Assembly: GCA_030762895.1 (NCBI GenBank)
Contig: JAUPTC010000189.1
Span: forward strand, 1 to 64,000
Direction of reading: 5' to 3'
Source: Sophora flavescens
Lineage: Eukaryota > Streptophyta > Magnoliopsida > Fabales > Fabaceae
Length of the DNA stretch: 64,000 nt
Positions 12,036 through 25,136 of this stretch are shown piece after piece; within the stretch, counting starts at the first letter, position 1, and every line of letters begins with the position of its first letter. The notes beneath the pieces are model-generated. The model made no database searches. It saw only the letters and a program-made list of their open reading frames with translations, and was not told where the DNA came from. The translations under genes were made by a program, and so were the position numbers.

Positions 12036-13360
12036 TGTTGGGAATTTGCGCACAAAACAAAATAACGTAGCGGAAAAAATTCCCATCCAAGGATCCTTGC
12101 GAATGGTCATGATTCATGGTTAGAAGATTTACCTCTTGAAGCGATGAGAATTGATTGAAATCGTCTATCACGAACACCGCACGAACGGTGTCTCTAAGGT
12201 ATCCACACGAGCAGATCCCGTGAGCGTCCAACGTCACGAACACGAAGCGTCTCTGCCTCACAGTGCTAGCTTCGAAAACCGAGACCTGCTGCTCACTGTC
12301 ACTCTCTATGTGCGGCTAGGGTAAAAACCGTGTTGGCACAATAGCTTAAGTGGTCTACTTATAGTAGCACCTCCTTAAGTGAGTTAGTGAGCAGTGTTTG
12401 ACCTAAGCCCCATGTATATGCGCTAGGCCCAATAGAAGAGTCCAACTCTCCTTTTAATGCTTCTTTTGATCTGCTCTTATGTGTGTGACCTTATAGGTTT
12501 CCAAAACGTTAGTAGTAATATTAAATCCCATTTAATATTACAAACAGTGAGCGGTATCTAGCAATACATCACTGCCACCAGTAGTGAGAAAGTCAGTGAT
12601 TTGACGAAACCTTTCTGTGACAAATATTCACGTGCATTATTATCCCTTTGTCCATATATCTATATTGAACACAAGACATAGAATGTGTCACCCTTGTATG
12701 GTTCAATATCATGTTCCCTGATACCTGAGTAGACTTAACAACAAATGAGGCCAATATCTCATATTGACTCATTTCAGCACGGTCATGCATTTTACAGTCT
12801 CACTCTATCAGGGGTCCCACAGATATTACTCCTGTTATGTAGGAGGGACAAATTCCATCTAGGTCACTCACATCCCTCTGCATGGCTCGTGGTATGCCCA
12901 ATGACTGTCTTTATAATCATCCTATTACAGATGACGTTTGACGATATTAAAGCACACGACTCCTCATGTAGGGATCGTAGCGATTTCAGGTCTAAGGATT
13001 GTATACACCATTGTCACTATGAGAACTACTTATGACATTCACATAACGCTCCATGTAGTGTTCTCATGGTGGGTCAATCCAGTACATCATTACTCTAATG
13101 TGTACCTATGTGGCGACTCGATATCTCATATCCATGACCCGTGAGATATGGTCATCAGTCTGCTCACATAATAGTCTCAATTGTATTATTATTGTCCTCA
13201 TTAATAAAATACTAGACTACGGATATTTAAGAATAGGATTTCATTGTTCAATAGTGTCTCACGATCAAGTCATGTACTTGATATTCTATTAAACTGAAAT
13301 CTCTGTTCTAAGGACTTTATTATGTTTAAACAAGTAACACAACAAACTGGAATGCCTCGT

Positions 13361-13398
<38 letters not shown>

Positions 13399-13454
13399 GG
13401 CAAGATACAAATGTAAGTCTAAAAATACACTGACCTCTAGGGCTTACACCAACA
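12036..13454 (-). repeat. 5' LTR of copia element
   Basis: A 1419-bp terminal repeat, same termini as the copy at 5337-6766. In element sense it is upstream and should hold the promoter. Its AT run is at about 13364-13396. Confidence 0.95.
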
Positions 13455-13459
13455 ACCCC
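13455..13459. repeat. Target site duplication, right copy (copia)
   Basis: ACCCC, one mismatch to the left copy GCCCC. The satellite monomer resumes directly with TTCAGTCGATCC. Confidence 0.75.
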
Positions 13460-16400
13460 TTCAGTCGATCCTTTGTTTGCCACCACTTCCAAGGCCACTT
13501 CAGGACAATCACCCGCCTCTTGGTGCTTCGGCTCCGCCCCTGAAGGCATTACCTAACACCACGTCCATCCACAAAAAAGGTTGAGGAGACGCGCACCCAT
13601 AGCCGCACCACACCATCGAGTACCCCACGAAATTGATAAATTTTGAAAGCCAACATTTTTAAAAACCAACAACATCATGAGGATCCCTTTCGATGCGCCT
13701 TCAGCAAATCTGGTGTTTGCCACCCCTTCCAAGGCCGCTTCAGGACGATCACCCGTCTGTTGGTTCTTCTGCTCCGCCACGGACAGCATCACCTAACACC
13801 ATATCCATCCACAACCCAGGTCGAGGAGCCACACACCCACAGCCTCGACACACCATCGAGTACCCCACGATATTTATAAATATCGAAAGCCAACATTTTT
13901 AAAAACCAATAACATCACGAGGATACTTTCCGATGTGCCTTCAGTCGATCTTGTGTTTGCCACCACTTCCAAGGCAACTTCAGGACGGTCACCTGTCTCC
14001 TGGTGCTTCGGTTGCAACCCGGAAGGCATCACCTAACACCACGTCCGTCCAAAACCCAGGTCGAGGAGCAGCGCACCAATTGCCTCGCCGCACCATCGAG
14101 TACCCCACGTTATTGATAAATATCGAAAGCCAACATTTTTAAAAACCAATAACATCACGAGGATCCTTTCCGATGCTCCTTCAATCGATCCGGTGTTTGC
14201 CACCGCTTGCAATGCCACTTCAGGAAGGTCACCAGCCTCTTGGTGCTTCGGTTCCACCCCAGAAGGCCTCACCTAACACCACGTCCTTCCACCACCAAGG
14301 TCGAGGAGCCGCACACCCCAACCTCCCCACACCATCGAGTACCCAACGAAATTGATAAATATCGAAAGCCAACATTTTTAAAAACCAACAACATCGCAAG
14401 GAACCTTTCCGATGCGCCTTCGGCCGATCTGGTGTTTGCCACCCCTTCCAAGGCCACTTCAGGACCATCACCGGTCTCTTGGTGCTTCGGCTCCACCCCG
14501 GAAGGCATCACCTAACACCAAGTCCATCCACAACCAATTAAGGTCGAGGAGCCACGCACCCATAGCCTCGCCACACCATCGATTACACCACAACATTGAT
14601 AAATATCGAAAGCCAACAATTTAAAAAAACACCAACATCATGAGGATCCTTTCCAATCCTCCTTCGGCAAATCTGGTGTTTGCCATCCCTTCCAAGGCCA
14701 CTTCAGGTCGATCACCCGTCTCTTGGTGCTTCGGATCCGCCCCGGAAGGCATCGCCTAACACCACGTCCTTCCACAACCAAGGTCGAGGACCCACGCACC
14801 CCAACCTCCCCACACCATCGAATACCCCACGAAATTGATAAATATTGAAAGCCAACATTTTTAAAAACCAACAACATCACGAGGATCTTTTCCGATGCAC
14901 TTTCAGTCGATCCGGTGTTTGCCACCACTTCCAAGGCCACTTCAGAACGATCACCTGTCTCTTGGTGCTTCGGCTCCGCCCCGGAAGGCATCACCTAACA
15001 CCACGTCCTTACAAAGAAAAGGTTGAGGAGCCGTGCACCCGCAACCTCACCACACCATCGAGTACCCCACGAAATTGATAAGTATCGAAAGCCAACATTT
15101 TAAAAAACCAACAACGTCGCAAGGAACCTTTCCGATGGGCCTTCGGCAGATCTGGTGTTTGCCACACCTTCCAAGGCCACTTTAGGATGATCACATGTCT
15201 CTTGGTGCTTCGGCTCCGCCTCGGAAGGCATCACCTAACACCACGTCCATCCACAACCCAGGTGGAGGAGCCACGCACCCACCCCATCGTCACACCATCG
15301 AGTACCCCACGATATTAATAAATATCGAAAGCCAGCATTTTTAAAAACCAATAACATCACGAGGATCCTTTTCAATGCATCTTCAGTCGATCCGGTGTTT
15401 GCCACCACTTCCAAGGCCACTTTAGGACGGTCACCTGTCTCTTGGTGCTTCGGTTCCACCCCGGAAGGCATCACCTAACACCACGTCCTTCCACAGTCAA
15501 GGTCGAGGAAACGTGCACCCCAACCTCACCACATCATTGAGTACCGAACGAAATTGATAAATATCGAAAGCCAACATTTTTAAAAACCAACAACATCGCA
15601 AGGAACCTTTCCGATGTGCCTTCGACCGGTCTGGTGTTTGACACCCCTTCCAAGGCAACTTTAGGAGTATCACCGGTCGCTTGGTGCTTCGGCTCCACCC
15701 CGAAAGGCATCACCTAACACCAAGTCCATCCACAACCAAGGTCGAGGAGCCGCGCACCCACAACCTCGCCTCACCATCGAGTACACCACAATATTGATAA
15801 ATATCGAAAGCCAACAATTTTAAAAACCACCAACATCATGAGGATCCTTTCCGATGAGCATTCGGCAGATCTGGTGTTTGCCATCCCTTCCAAGGCCACT
15901 TCACGATGATCACCCATCTCTTGGTGTTTCGGCTCCGCCCCGAAAGGCATCACCTAACACCACGTCCTTCCACAACCAAGGACGAGGAGTCTCGCACCCC
16001 AACCTTGCCACACCATCGAGTACCCCCCCAAATTTATAAATATCGAAAGTCACCATTTTTAAAAACCAACAACATAATGAGGATCCTTTCCGATGCGCCT
16101 TCCACAGATCTGGTGTTTGCCACCCCTTCCAAGGCCACTTCAGGACAATCACCCGTCTCTTGGTGCTTCGGCTCATCCCCGGAAGGCATCACCACACCAC
16201 GTCCTTCCAGAACCAAGGACGAGGAGCCGCGCACCCCAACCTCGCCACACCATCCAGTACCCCCCCAAAATTTATAAATATCGAAAGCCAGCATTTTTAA
16301 AAACCAACAACATCATGAGGATCCTTTCTGATGTGCCTTCAGCAGATCTGGAGTTGTTACCCCTTCTAAGGCCACATCAGTACGATCGCCTGTCTCTTGG

Positions 16401-19400
16401 TGCTTCGGCTCTGCCCCGGAAGCCATCACCTAACACTAAGTCCATCCACAACAAAGGTCGACGAGCCGCGCACCCCAACATCGCCACACCATCGAGTACC
16501 CCACAATATTGATAAATATCGAAAGCCAACATTTTTAAAAACCAACAACATCGCAAGGAACCTTTTCGATGTGCCTTCGGTCGATCTGGTGTTTGCCACC
16601 AATTCCAAGGCCACTTCATGACGATCACCCGTCTCTTGGGGCTTCGGCTCCGCCCCAGAAGGCATCACCTAGCACCACATCCTTCCGCAACGAAGGTCGA
16701 GGAGCCGCGCAACCCAACCTCCCCACACCATCGAGTACCCCACGAAATTGATAAATATCGAAAGACAACATTTTTAAAAACCAACAACATCACGAGGATC
16801 TTTTCCGATACGCTTTCAGTCGATCCGGTGTTTGCCTCCACTTCCAAGGCCACTTCAAAACGATCACCGGTCTCTTGGTGCTTCGGCTCCGCCCTGGAAG
16901 GAATCACCTAACAGCACGTCCATCCAAAGAAAAGGTTGAGGAGCCGCGCACCCACAGCCTCACCACACCATCGAGTACCCCACGAAATTGATAAATATTG
17001 AAAGTCACCATTTTTAAAAACCAACAACAGCATGAGGATCCTTTCCGATGCGCATTCAACAGATCTGGTGTTTGCCACCCCTTCCAAGGACACTTCAGGA
17101 CGATCAGCTGCCTCTTGGTGCTTCGGCTCCGCCTCGGAAGGCATCACCTAACCCCACGTCCATCCACAACCCAGGTCGAGGAGCCACACACCCACAACCT
17201 CGCCACACCATCGAGTACCCCACGATATTAATAAATCTCGAAAGCCAACATTTTAAAAAACCAATAACATCACCAGGATCCTTTCCGATGCGCCTTCAGT
17301 CGCCTGCTGTTTGCCACCACTTCCAAGGCCACTTCAGGACGGTCACCTGTGTCTTGGTCCATCGGTTCCAGCCCGGAAGGCATCACTTAACACCACGTCC
17401 TTCGACAACCAATGTCGAGGAGCCGCTCACCCCAACCTCACCACACCATTGAGTACCCAACGAAATTGATAAATATCGAAAGCCAACATTTTTAAAAACC
17501 TACAACAACGTAAGGAACCTTTCCGATGCGCCTTCTGCCGAACTGGTGTTTGCCACCCCTTCCAAGGCCACTTCAGAACGATCACCGGTCTCTTGGTGCT
17601 TCAGCTCCGACCCGAAAGGCATCACCTAACACCAAGTCCATCTACAACCAAGGTCAAGGAGCCGCGCACCCACACCCTCGCCACACCATCGAGTACACCA
17701 CAATATTGATAAATATCAAAAGCCAAAATTTATAAAAACCAACAACATCACGAGGATATTTTTCGATGCGCTTTCAGTCGATCTGGTGTTTGCCACCACT
17801 TCCAAGGCCACTTCGGAACGATCACCCATCTCTTGGTGCTTCGGCTCTGCCACGGAAGGCATCACCTAACACCACGTCCATCCAAAGAAAAGGTTGAGGT
17901 GCCGTGCATCCGCAGCCTCACCACACCATCGAGTACCCCACGCAATTGATAAATATCGAAAGCCAACATTTTTAAAAACCAACAACATCACGAGGATATT
18001 TTCCGATGCGGTTTCAGTCGATCCGGTGTTTGCCACCACTTCCAAGGCCACTTCAGAACGATCACCCGTCTCTTGGTGTTTCGGCTCCGCCCTGGAAGGA
18101 ATTACCTAACACCGTGTCCATCCAAAGGAAATGTTGAGGAGCCGCGCACCCACAGCCTCACCACACCAACGAGTACCCCACGATATTAATAAATCTCAAA
18201 AGCCAACATTTTTAAAAACCAATAAAATCATGATGATCCTTTCCGATTCGCCTTCAGTCGATCCGGTGTTTGCCACCACTTCCAAGGCCACTTCAGGACG
18301 GTCACCTATCTCTTGGTGCTTCGGTTCCACCCCGGAACGCATCACCTAACACCACGTCCTTCCACAACCAAGGTCGAGGAGCCGCGCACCCCAACCTTAC
18401 CACACCATTGAGTACCCAACGAAATTGATAAATATCAAAAGCCAACATTTTTCAAAACCAACAACATCGCATGGAACCTTTTCGATGCATCTTCGGCCGA
18501 TCTGGTGTTTGCCACCCCTTCTAAGGCCACTTCAGGACGATCACCGGTCCCTTGGTGCTTCGGCTCCGCCCCGAAAGGCATTACCTAATAACAGGTCCAT
18601 CAACAACCAAAGTCGAGGAGCCGCGGAACCACAACCTCGCCAAAGCATCGAGTACACCACAATATTGATAAATATTGAAAGCCAACATTTTAAAAAATCA
18701 CCAGCATCATGAGGATCCTTTCCGATGCGCAATCGGCAGATCTGGTGTTTGCCATCCCTTCCAAGGCCACTTCAGGATGACCACCCGTCTCTAGGTGGTT
18801 CGGCTCTGCCCCGGAAGGCATCACCTAAAACCTCGTCCTTCCACAACCGAGGTTGAGGAGCCACGCACCCCAACCTCCCCACACCATCGTGTACACCACG
18901 AAATTGTTAAATATCGAAAGCCAACATTTTTAAAAACCAACAACATCACAAGGATATTTTCCGATGCGGTTTCAGTCGATCCGGTGTTTGCCACCACTTC
19001 CAAGGCCACTTAAGAATGATCACCTGTCTCTTGGTGCTTCAGCTCTGCCCTGGAAGGAATCACCTAACACCACGTCCATCCAAAGAAAAGGTTGAGGAGC
19101 CGCGCACCCACAACATCACCACACCATCGAGTACCCCACGAAATTGATAAATATCGAAAGTCACCATTTTTAAAAACCAACAACATCATGAGGATCCTGT
19201 CTGATGCGCCTTCAACAGATCTGGTGTCTGCCACCCCTTCCAAGGCCACTTCAGGACGATCACCTGTCTCTTGGTGCTTCGGCTCTGCCTCAGAAGGCAT
19301 CACTTAACACCACGTCCTTCCATAACCAAGGACGAGGAGCCGCGCACCCCAACCTCGCCACACCATCGAGTACCCCCTGGAATTTATAAATATCGAAAGC

Positions 19401-20499
19401 CAACATTTTTAAAAACCAACAACATCATGAGGATCCTTTCCGATGCGCCTTCAGCAGATCTAGAGTTTGGTACCCCTTCCAAGGCCACTTCAGGACGATC
19501 GCCAGTCTCTTGGTGCTTCTGCTCCGCCCCGCAAGGCATCACCTAACACCAAGTCCATCCACAACCAAGGCCGACGAGGCGCGTACCCCAACCTCGCCAC
19601 ACCATCGAGTACCCCACAATATTGATAAATATCGAAAGCCATCATTTTTGAAAACCAACAACATCTCGAGGATCTTTTCCGATGCGCCTTCGTCCGATCA
19701 GGTGTTTGCCATCCCTTCCAAGGCCACTTCAAGACGATCACCCGTCTCTTGGTGCTTCAGGTCCGCCCCAGAAGGCATCACCTAACATCACGTCCTTCAC
19801 AACCAAGGTCGAGGAGCCGCGCACCCCAACCTCCCCACCCCATCGAGTACCCAACGAAATTCTTAAATATCGAAAGCCAACATTTTTAAAAACCAACAAC
19901 ATCACGAGGATCTGTTCCGATGCGCTTTCAGTCGATCCGGTGTTTGCCACCACTTCCAAGGCGAAATCAGGACGATCACCCGTCTCTTGGTGCTTCGGGT
20001 CCACCCTGGAAGGCATCACCTAACACCACGTCCATCCACAGAAAAGGTTGAGGAGTCGCGCACCCACAGCCTCACCACACCATCGAGTACCCCACAATAT
20101 TGATAAATAACGGAAGCCAACATTTTTAAAAACCAACAACATCTCAAGGATCATTTACGATGCACCTTCGTCCGATCTGGTGTTTGGCACCCCTCCCAAG
20201 GACACTTTAGGACGATCACCTGTCTCTTGGTGATTCGGCTCCACCCCGGAATACATCACATAACACCACGTCTATCCACAACCCAGGTCGAGGAGCCGGG
20301 CACCCACTGCCTCGCCACACCATCGAGTACCCCAGAAATTGATAAATATTGAAAGCCAACATTTTTAAAAACCAACAACATCATAAGGATCCATTCCGAT
20401 GCGCCTTCAACAGATCTAGTGTTTGGCACCCCTTCCAAGGCCACTTCAGGACGATCGGTCGTCTCTTGGTTGTTCGGCTCCTTCCCGGAAGGCATCACT

Positions 20500-20600
20500 T
20501 AACACCACGTCCATCCACAACACAGGTCGAGGAGTCGCGCACCCACCTAGTTTGATGCGCTTTCAGCCGATCTGGTATTTGCCACCCCTTCCAAGGCCAC
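20500..20600 (+). repeat. Shortened satellite monomer (junction near 20546)
   Basis: GTCGCGCACCCACC runs directly into TAGTTTGATGCGCTTTCAGCC, skipping the CATCGAGTACC, GATAAATATCG and AAAAACCAACAAC blocks. Confidence 0.7.
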
Positions 20601-22051
20601 TTCAAGACGATCACCCGTTTCTTGGTGCTTCGTCTCCGACCCGGAAGGCATCACCTAACAACCCGTCCATCTACAACCAAGGTCGAGGAGTCGTGCTCCT
20701 ACAGCCTCGCCACACCATCGAGTACCCCACAATGCTGATAAATAACGAAAGCCAACATTTTTAAAAACCGACAACATCACGAGGATCGTTTCTGATGCAC
20801 CTTCAGTCGATCCGGTGTTTGCCACCACTTCCAAGGACACTCCAGGACGATCACCCATCTCTTGGTGCTTCGGCTCCGCCTCGGAAGGCATCGCCAAACA
20901 CCACGTCCATCCACAGAAAAGGTTGAGGAGTCGTGCACCCATAGCCTCACCACACCATTGAGTACCCCACGAAATTGATAAATATCAAAAGTCACCATTT
21001 TTAAAAACTAACAATATCATGAGGATCATTTCCGATTCTCCTTCAGTAGATCTGGTGTTTTTCACCCCTTATAAGGCCACTTCAGGACAATCACCCATCT
21101 CTTGGGTCTTCGGCTCTGCCCCGAAAGGCATCACCTAACACCACGTCCTTCCACAACCAAGGTCGAGGATCCGTGCACCCTAACCTCGCCACACCATCGA
21201 GTACCCCACAAAATTGATAAATATCAAACGACGACATTTTTAAAAACCAACAACATCATGAGGATCCTTTCCGATGTGCCTTAAGCAGATCTGGCGTTTG
21301 CCACCCCTTCCAAGGCCACTTCATGAAGATCACCCATCTATTGGTGCTTTGGCTCCGCCCCGGAAAGCATCACCTAACACCTAGTCCGTCCACAACCAAG
21401 GTCGAGGAGCCGCGCACTCACAGCCTCGCCACACCATCGAGTACCCCAATATTGATAAATATCGAAAGCCAACATTTTTAAAATCCAACAACATCATGAG
21501 GATCATTTCCGATGCGCCTTCGGCAGATTTGGGGTTTGTCACCACTTCCAAGGCAACTTCAGGACAATCACCCGTCTCTTGGTGCTTCGCCTCCGCCCCG
21601 GAAGGTTTCACCTAACACCACGTCCTTCCACAACCAAGGTCGAGGAGCAGCGCACCCACAGCTTCGCCACACTATCGAGTACCCAGCGACATTGCTAAAT
21701 ATTGAAAGCTAACATTTTTAAAAACCAACAACATCATGGGGATCCTTTCCGATTCGCCATCAGCAGATCTGGTGTTTGTCACCCCTTCCAAGGCCACTTC
21801 AGGATGACCACCCGTCTCTTGGTGCTTCGGCTCGGCCCTGAAAGGCATCACCTAACACCAAGCCCATCCACAACCAAGGTCGAGGAGCCGTGCACCCACA
21901 GCCTCGCCACACCATCGAGTACCCCACAATGTTGACAAATATCGAAAGCCAACATTTTAAAAAACCAACAATATCACGAGGATCTTTTCTGATGTGCCTT
22001 CAGTCGATCCGGTGTTTGCCACCATTTCCAAGCCCACTTCAGGACGGTCAC

Positions 22052-23448
22052 TAATGAGTGTGATTTCACCACATCTTTGTTTATCATTTTGCATGCATTT
22101 TCATATAGTTTAGGCATATTTAATTTGATTTTTGGTTAATTTTACTTTGGAACGGGTAAGGCGGTTTTTGTGGTGTTGTTTTGCAGAAATTAAGGATTAA
22201 ATGCTAAGGATCAACCATGATGGAGCTTGGATGAAGATGGAGCTTGAAAAGTGAAGAAAATGAGCCAAACAGAGCCCATCACGGCCATGATCGAGCAAAA
22301 CTAGAAAAGAAAGAAGACTAAAGTCAGAACTGGTCATGGCATAGCCGTGATGTCCAACATGGCTGTGACCTGTCAGTTGAGCCAGACCCCCACAAGTCAG
22401 AATCTGTCACGGCCTAGCCGTGATGATCATCACGGCCGTGACAGACCAAAAATTGAAGAAGCGCCCAAGGCATAATCCGTCACGGCCTGGCCGTGATGGC
22501 CATCACGACCATGACGTGCGTTACTTGGATCAGAAGCAACTGATTTGGATCTAATTTGAGTTAGATTGGGATTTAAACTTCCGAAATCTATAAATAAGGC
22601 ATCTGACCAGAGGCAAAAGAGGACTTTTGGGATGCTACTCTTAGGCTATAAATTAGGATCTCTCTTCTTCTTCCTCCTCTCTTCTCTTATTTTTATTTTC
22701 ATGTTGTTGTTAACCAAGCTTGTCATCACCATGGCAATGCTTGAGTAGTAGTTTAATTTCTAGGGATTGGGGCTATGCCCAAGGTTGATTTATGTTGTTA
22801 ATTTGATGTTGTATCTTTGTTAATTGCAATTTTTGTTTTAGATCTGATTTCTAGTGTTTTAATTACTTGTAAATCTGGTGCGCACTTATTTGCATGTCGT
22901 AGACATTCTAAGGAGGAACCTAGCGATGAACTTAGGTGTCGGATCTATAGAATCAGACTTAGGACTGAAATCACGAGAGTTAAAAGCCGTCATTTGAGGA
23001 TTAACGAATTTTCACAAAACGTAAAGGGTCCAATCTAAATTTGACTACCATGAGAGCAGGGGTTGGTTTAAATTGGGCACAGCTTTTGTAACCCGAGGGG
23101 AGCTTAAACTATTTGAGGATAAATTCGCCTTCGAGACATTTTCGATAATTTACAAGGGTTAATCAATTTAGTAACATAAATGATCTTGTAGGTAACCCAA
23201 ATTCCTAGGAATCCATTTAGATCCGAAAAACCGTAAATAACTTTCTGTTTTATTTGATTGCATTCCTTTTGAAATTATCTCTTATTTCAAAAATCCAAAT
23301 TTTTTTCGTACAATCCAGTTTTATCATTTAACAATTAGTTACGATTTGAGATCAAGGTCTCTGTGGGATCGATATCTTTTTATTACTTAGCGACAATCCG
23401 GTACACTTGACGGATCGCAAATCACGTGCACTCGCATGCCGCACATCA
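22052..23448 (+). repeat. 5' LTR of gag-protease element
   Basis: A 1397-bp LTR ending ...GCACATCA. Its first bases are TAATGAGTG where the 3' LTR has TGATGAGTG, so the terminal TG appears mutated. It carries three copies of a 37-bp palindromic motif (22333, 22406, 22479) and a shortened fourth copy near 22278. The sequence otherwise matches 27696-29004 closely. Confidence 0.92.
22333..22515. repeat. Palindromic 37-bp motif cluster in 5' LTR
   Basis: Copies at 22333-22369, 22406-22442 and 22479-22515, spaced about 73 bp. The best copy (22406) has outer arms GTCACGGC and GCCGTGAC around an 18-bp palindrome, CCGTGATGATCATCACGG, with only the bases CTA breaking full symmetry. A fourth copy near 22278 is collapsed to CATCACGGCCATGATC. 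Confidence 0.95.
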
Positions 23449-23454
23449 AGTTTT

Positions 23455-23475
23455 TGGCGTCGTTGCCCGGGATTG
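23455..23475 (+). promoter_or_regulatory. Primer binding site, tRNA-Asp type (degenerate)
   Basis: TGGCGTCGTTGCCCGGGA lies six bases after the 5' LTR. The tRNA-Asp complement used by Athila-type elements is TGGCGCCGTTGCCGGGGA; this copy differs at a few bases. Confidence 0.85.
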
Positions 23476-23633
23476 TGCCTTCTCAAATCTCAATTTAATT
23501 TTTAAAATGATTTTTCTGGTCTTTTTCTTTTTATTTATTTAATTTTTATATTAGAAATTTTTTTTTCTCTTTTTCCTTCTAGAGTATTTATCTCTCTGTG
23601 TTGTTTTCTCTTTTATGCAAAGATCACTAAGTC

Positions 23634-25130
23634 TTGATTCCCATTCCACTCATGGCGAATCTCCCGGATACGAAGCCATTGAAGGACTATGCAGCCCCAA
23701 ATGCGAGGGGTTTGCGAACTGGGATTGCTAGGCCAAATATTGAGGCAGAGAACTACACTATACCTCCTATGCTAATCAACATGATTAGGCAACATCAATT
23801 CGGAGGATTGCCCTCGGAAGACACGACTGACCACGTAGAGATATTCTTGGAGTTCACCGATGCAGTCAGAATTCATGGTGCCCCGGTTGATGCTATTCGC
23901 TTGAGGTTGTTCCCCTCTTCTCTTACTGGAATGGCGAAAGCTTGGCTGAAGCAAATACCCGCTAACACCTTGTCGACTTGGGACCAACTGGAGCAGGCGT
24001 TCTTGGAGAAATTCTTCCCTCCATCCAAGACGGCATACCTACGAGCCCAGATCACTGGCTTCTTCCAAAAGGACGGAGAATGCTTATCAGAAGCTTGGGA
24101 TCGCTACAAGGGATTGCTGGAATCTTGCCCACATCATGGACTCGAGAGGTGGTTATTAGTGCATACCTTCTACAACGGATTGGAATACTCTTCGAAGGTG
24201 ACACTCGATTCCGCAGCTGGTGGAGCCTTTATGAATAGGCCTCTGACTGAGGCATTCAACATCATTGAAAACATGGCCACCAACTACCACCAATGGGGTT
24301 CAGAAAGAGGTAATAACCCGAAAAAGATTTCGGGGGGTAAGTTTGAAATGAATAGCACTGATCTTATAATGTCAAAAATAGACTCACTTAATAAACGCTT
24401 TGATCAGCTTGAAAGAGCTAACGTGAGTTCAATAGGTGCTACTAACATTGTTTTTGAGATTTGTGGAATGCAGGGAATTGACATCATGGAGTGCCCACGT
24501 GGTATTGCTCATGGATCCGGCGCTTCGGGTGAACAAGTGAACTCTTGTCACAAGTTCTACGACACAAACCCGAAGTTGCCCAATTATGCTCCCACAAATC
24601 CCTACAACCAAAGGAAGAAGAACCCTTACCTCTCCTACAGCAGCTATAGCAACACGCTAAACCACGAGTTCCAAGAGGGCCAAGGTAATAGGAAACCCGC
24701 ACCGGGGTATCCTCAGGTACAGAAATCTAAACTCGAGTCTTTATTGGAAAGTTTTGTTGAAACTCAGACAAAACAAAATGAAGAGTTTAGACAACAAGGC
24801 ATGGCAGTGAACGAGGCAATAAAAGAGCTAGCGTCCAAGGTAGATAACTTAGCCATTCATAACAAGATGCTAGAAATTCATATTGCCCAACAAGCCTGCA
24901 CATATGCTAAGGGTACGTTCTCGGGGCAACCCGAAGCTAATCCCAATGAGCATTGTAATGCCATATACTTGAGGGATGATAAGCTTGGGGTGGTTGAAAA
25001 GGACGTGGAACCAAAGGAGGACATGAGCGAAGATGAAGAGCCAGTACCAAAGTATGTCCTTCCACCACCGTACCAACCCCCAATACCCTTCCCACAAAGG
25101 TTGGTCAATAAAAAGCTAGTAGATATATAA
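23634..25130 (+). CDS. gag: Athila-type Gag protein
   Basis: An intact 498-residue frame. The retrotransposon gag domain covers about residues 45-205 and includes FGGLPSEDTTDHVEIFLEFTD, RLRLFPSSLTGMAKAWLKQ, LEQAFLEKFFPPSKTAYLR, ESCPHHGLERWLLVHTFYNG and SAAGGAFMNRPLTEAFNIIENM, all typical of Athila Gag. A degenerate nucleic-acid-binding region follows, then a helical segment (SKLESLLESFVETQTKQNEEF) and an acidic and proline-rich end. Translation may begin at MIPIPLMAN or at the Met seven codons in. The frame ends in TAA at 25128-25130, and the protease continues in the same frame seven bases later. The spacer that Athila proteins usually have between FPQRL and KDPGSF is missing, so a deletion joined them. 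Gag would build the particle and package RNA. Confidence 0.92.
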   Translation: MIPIPLMANLPDTKPLKDYAAPNARGLRTGIARPNIEAENYTIPPMLINMIRQHQFGGLPSEDTTDHVEIFLEFTDAVRIHGAPVDAIRLRLFPSSLTGMAKAWLKQIPANTLSTWDQLEQAFLEKFFPPSKTAYLRAQITGFFQKDGECLSEAWDRYKGLLESCPHHGLERWLLVHTFYNGLEYSSKVTLDSAAGGAFMNRPLTEAFNIIENMATNYHQWGSERGNNPKKISGGKFEMNSTDLIMSKIDSLNKRFDQLERANVSSIGATNIVFEICGMQGIDIMECPRGIAHGSGASGEQVNSCHKFYDTNPKLPNYAPTNPYNQRKKNPYLSYSSYSNTLNHEFQEGQGNRKPAPGYPQVQKSKLESLLESFVETQTKQNEEFRQQGMAVNEAIKELASKVDNLAIHNKMLEIHIAQQACTYAKGTFSGQPEANPNEHCNAIYLRDDKLGVVEKDVEPKEDMSEDEEPVPKYVLPPPYQPPIPFPQRLVNKKLVDI

Positions 25131-25136
25131 ACTAAA

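Larger units (their letters stand above)
5337..13454 (-). mobile_element. Ty1/copia LTR retrotransposon, complete but defective
   Basis: An 8.1-kb element reading right to left. In element order: 5' LTR 13454-12036, primer binding site 12034-12023, leader, gag from ATG 10742, zinc knuckle, protease, integrase, reverse transcriptase, RNase H ending at TAG 6781-6783, polypurine tract, 3' LTR 6766-5337. Integrase before RT defines the copia order. The host satellite reads GATGCCCC on the left and ACCCCTTCAG on the right, a 5-bp target duplication (GCCCC/ACCCC) with one mismatch. At least five in-frame stops and three frameshifts break gag-pol, so it cannot move by itself. In the first 320 bp or so the LTRs differ at about 14 sites (counted by eye), so the insertion is not recent. 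Confidence 0.96.
13455..22051 (+). repeat. 240-bp satellite array, block 2 (forward)
   Basis: About 36 monomers of the same family and orientation as block 1. It begins mid-monomer exactly where block 1 broke off, and ends mid-monomer after CAGGACGGTCAC at the gag-protease retroelement. Multi-monomer duplications are visible, for example a four-monomer offset between about 17.9 and 18.9 kb. One monomer is shortened near 20546. Confidence 0.97.

Noticed and set aside
22566..23038. Frames inside the 5' LTR of the gag-protease element
   Set aside because: They are LTR sequence; a hydrophobic stretch near 22660-22730 comes from a pyrimidine-rich tract and has no partner features.
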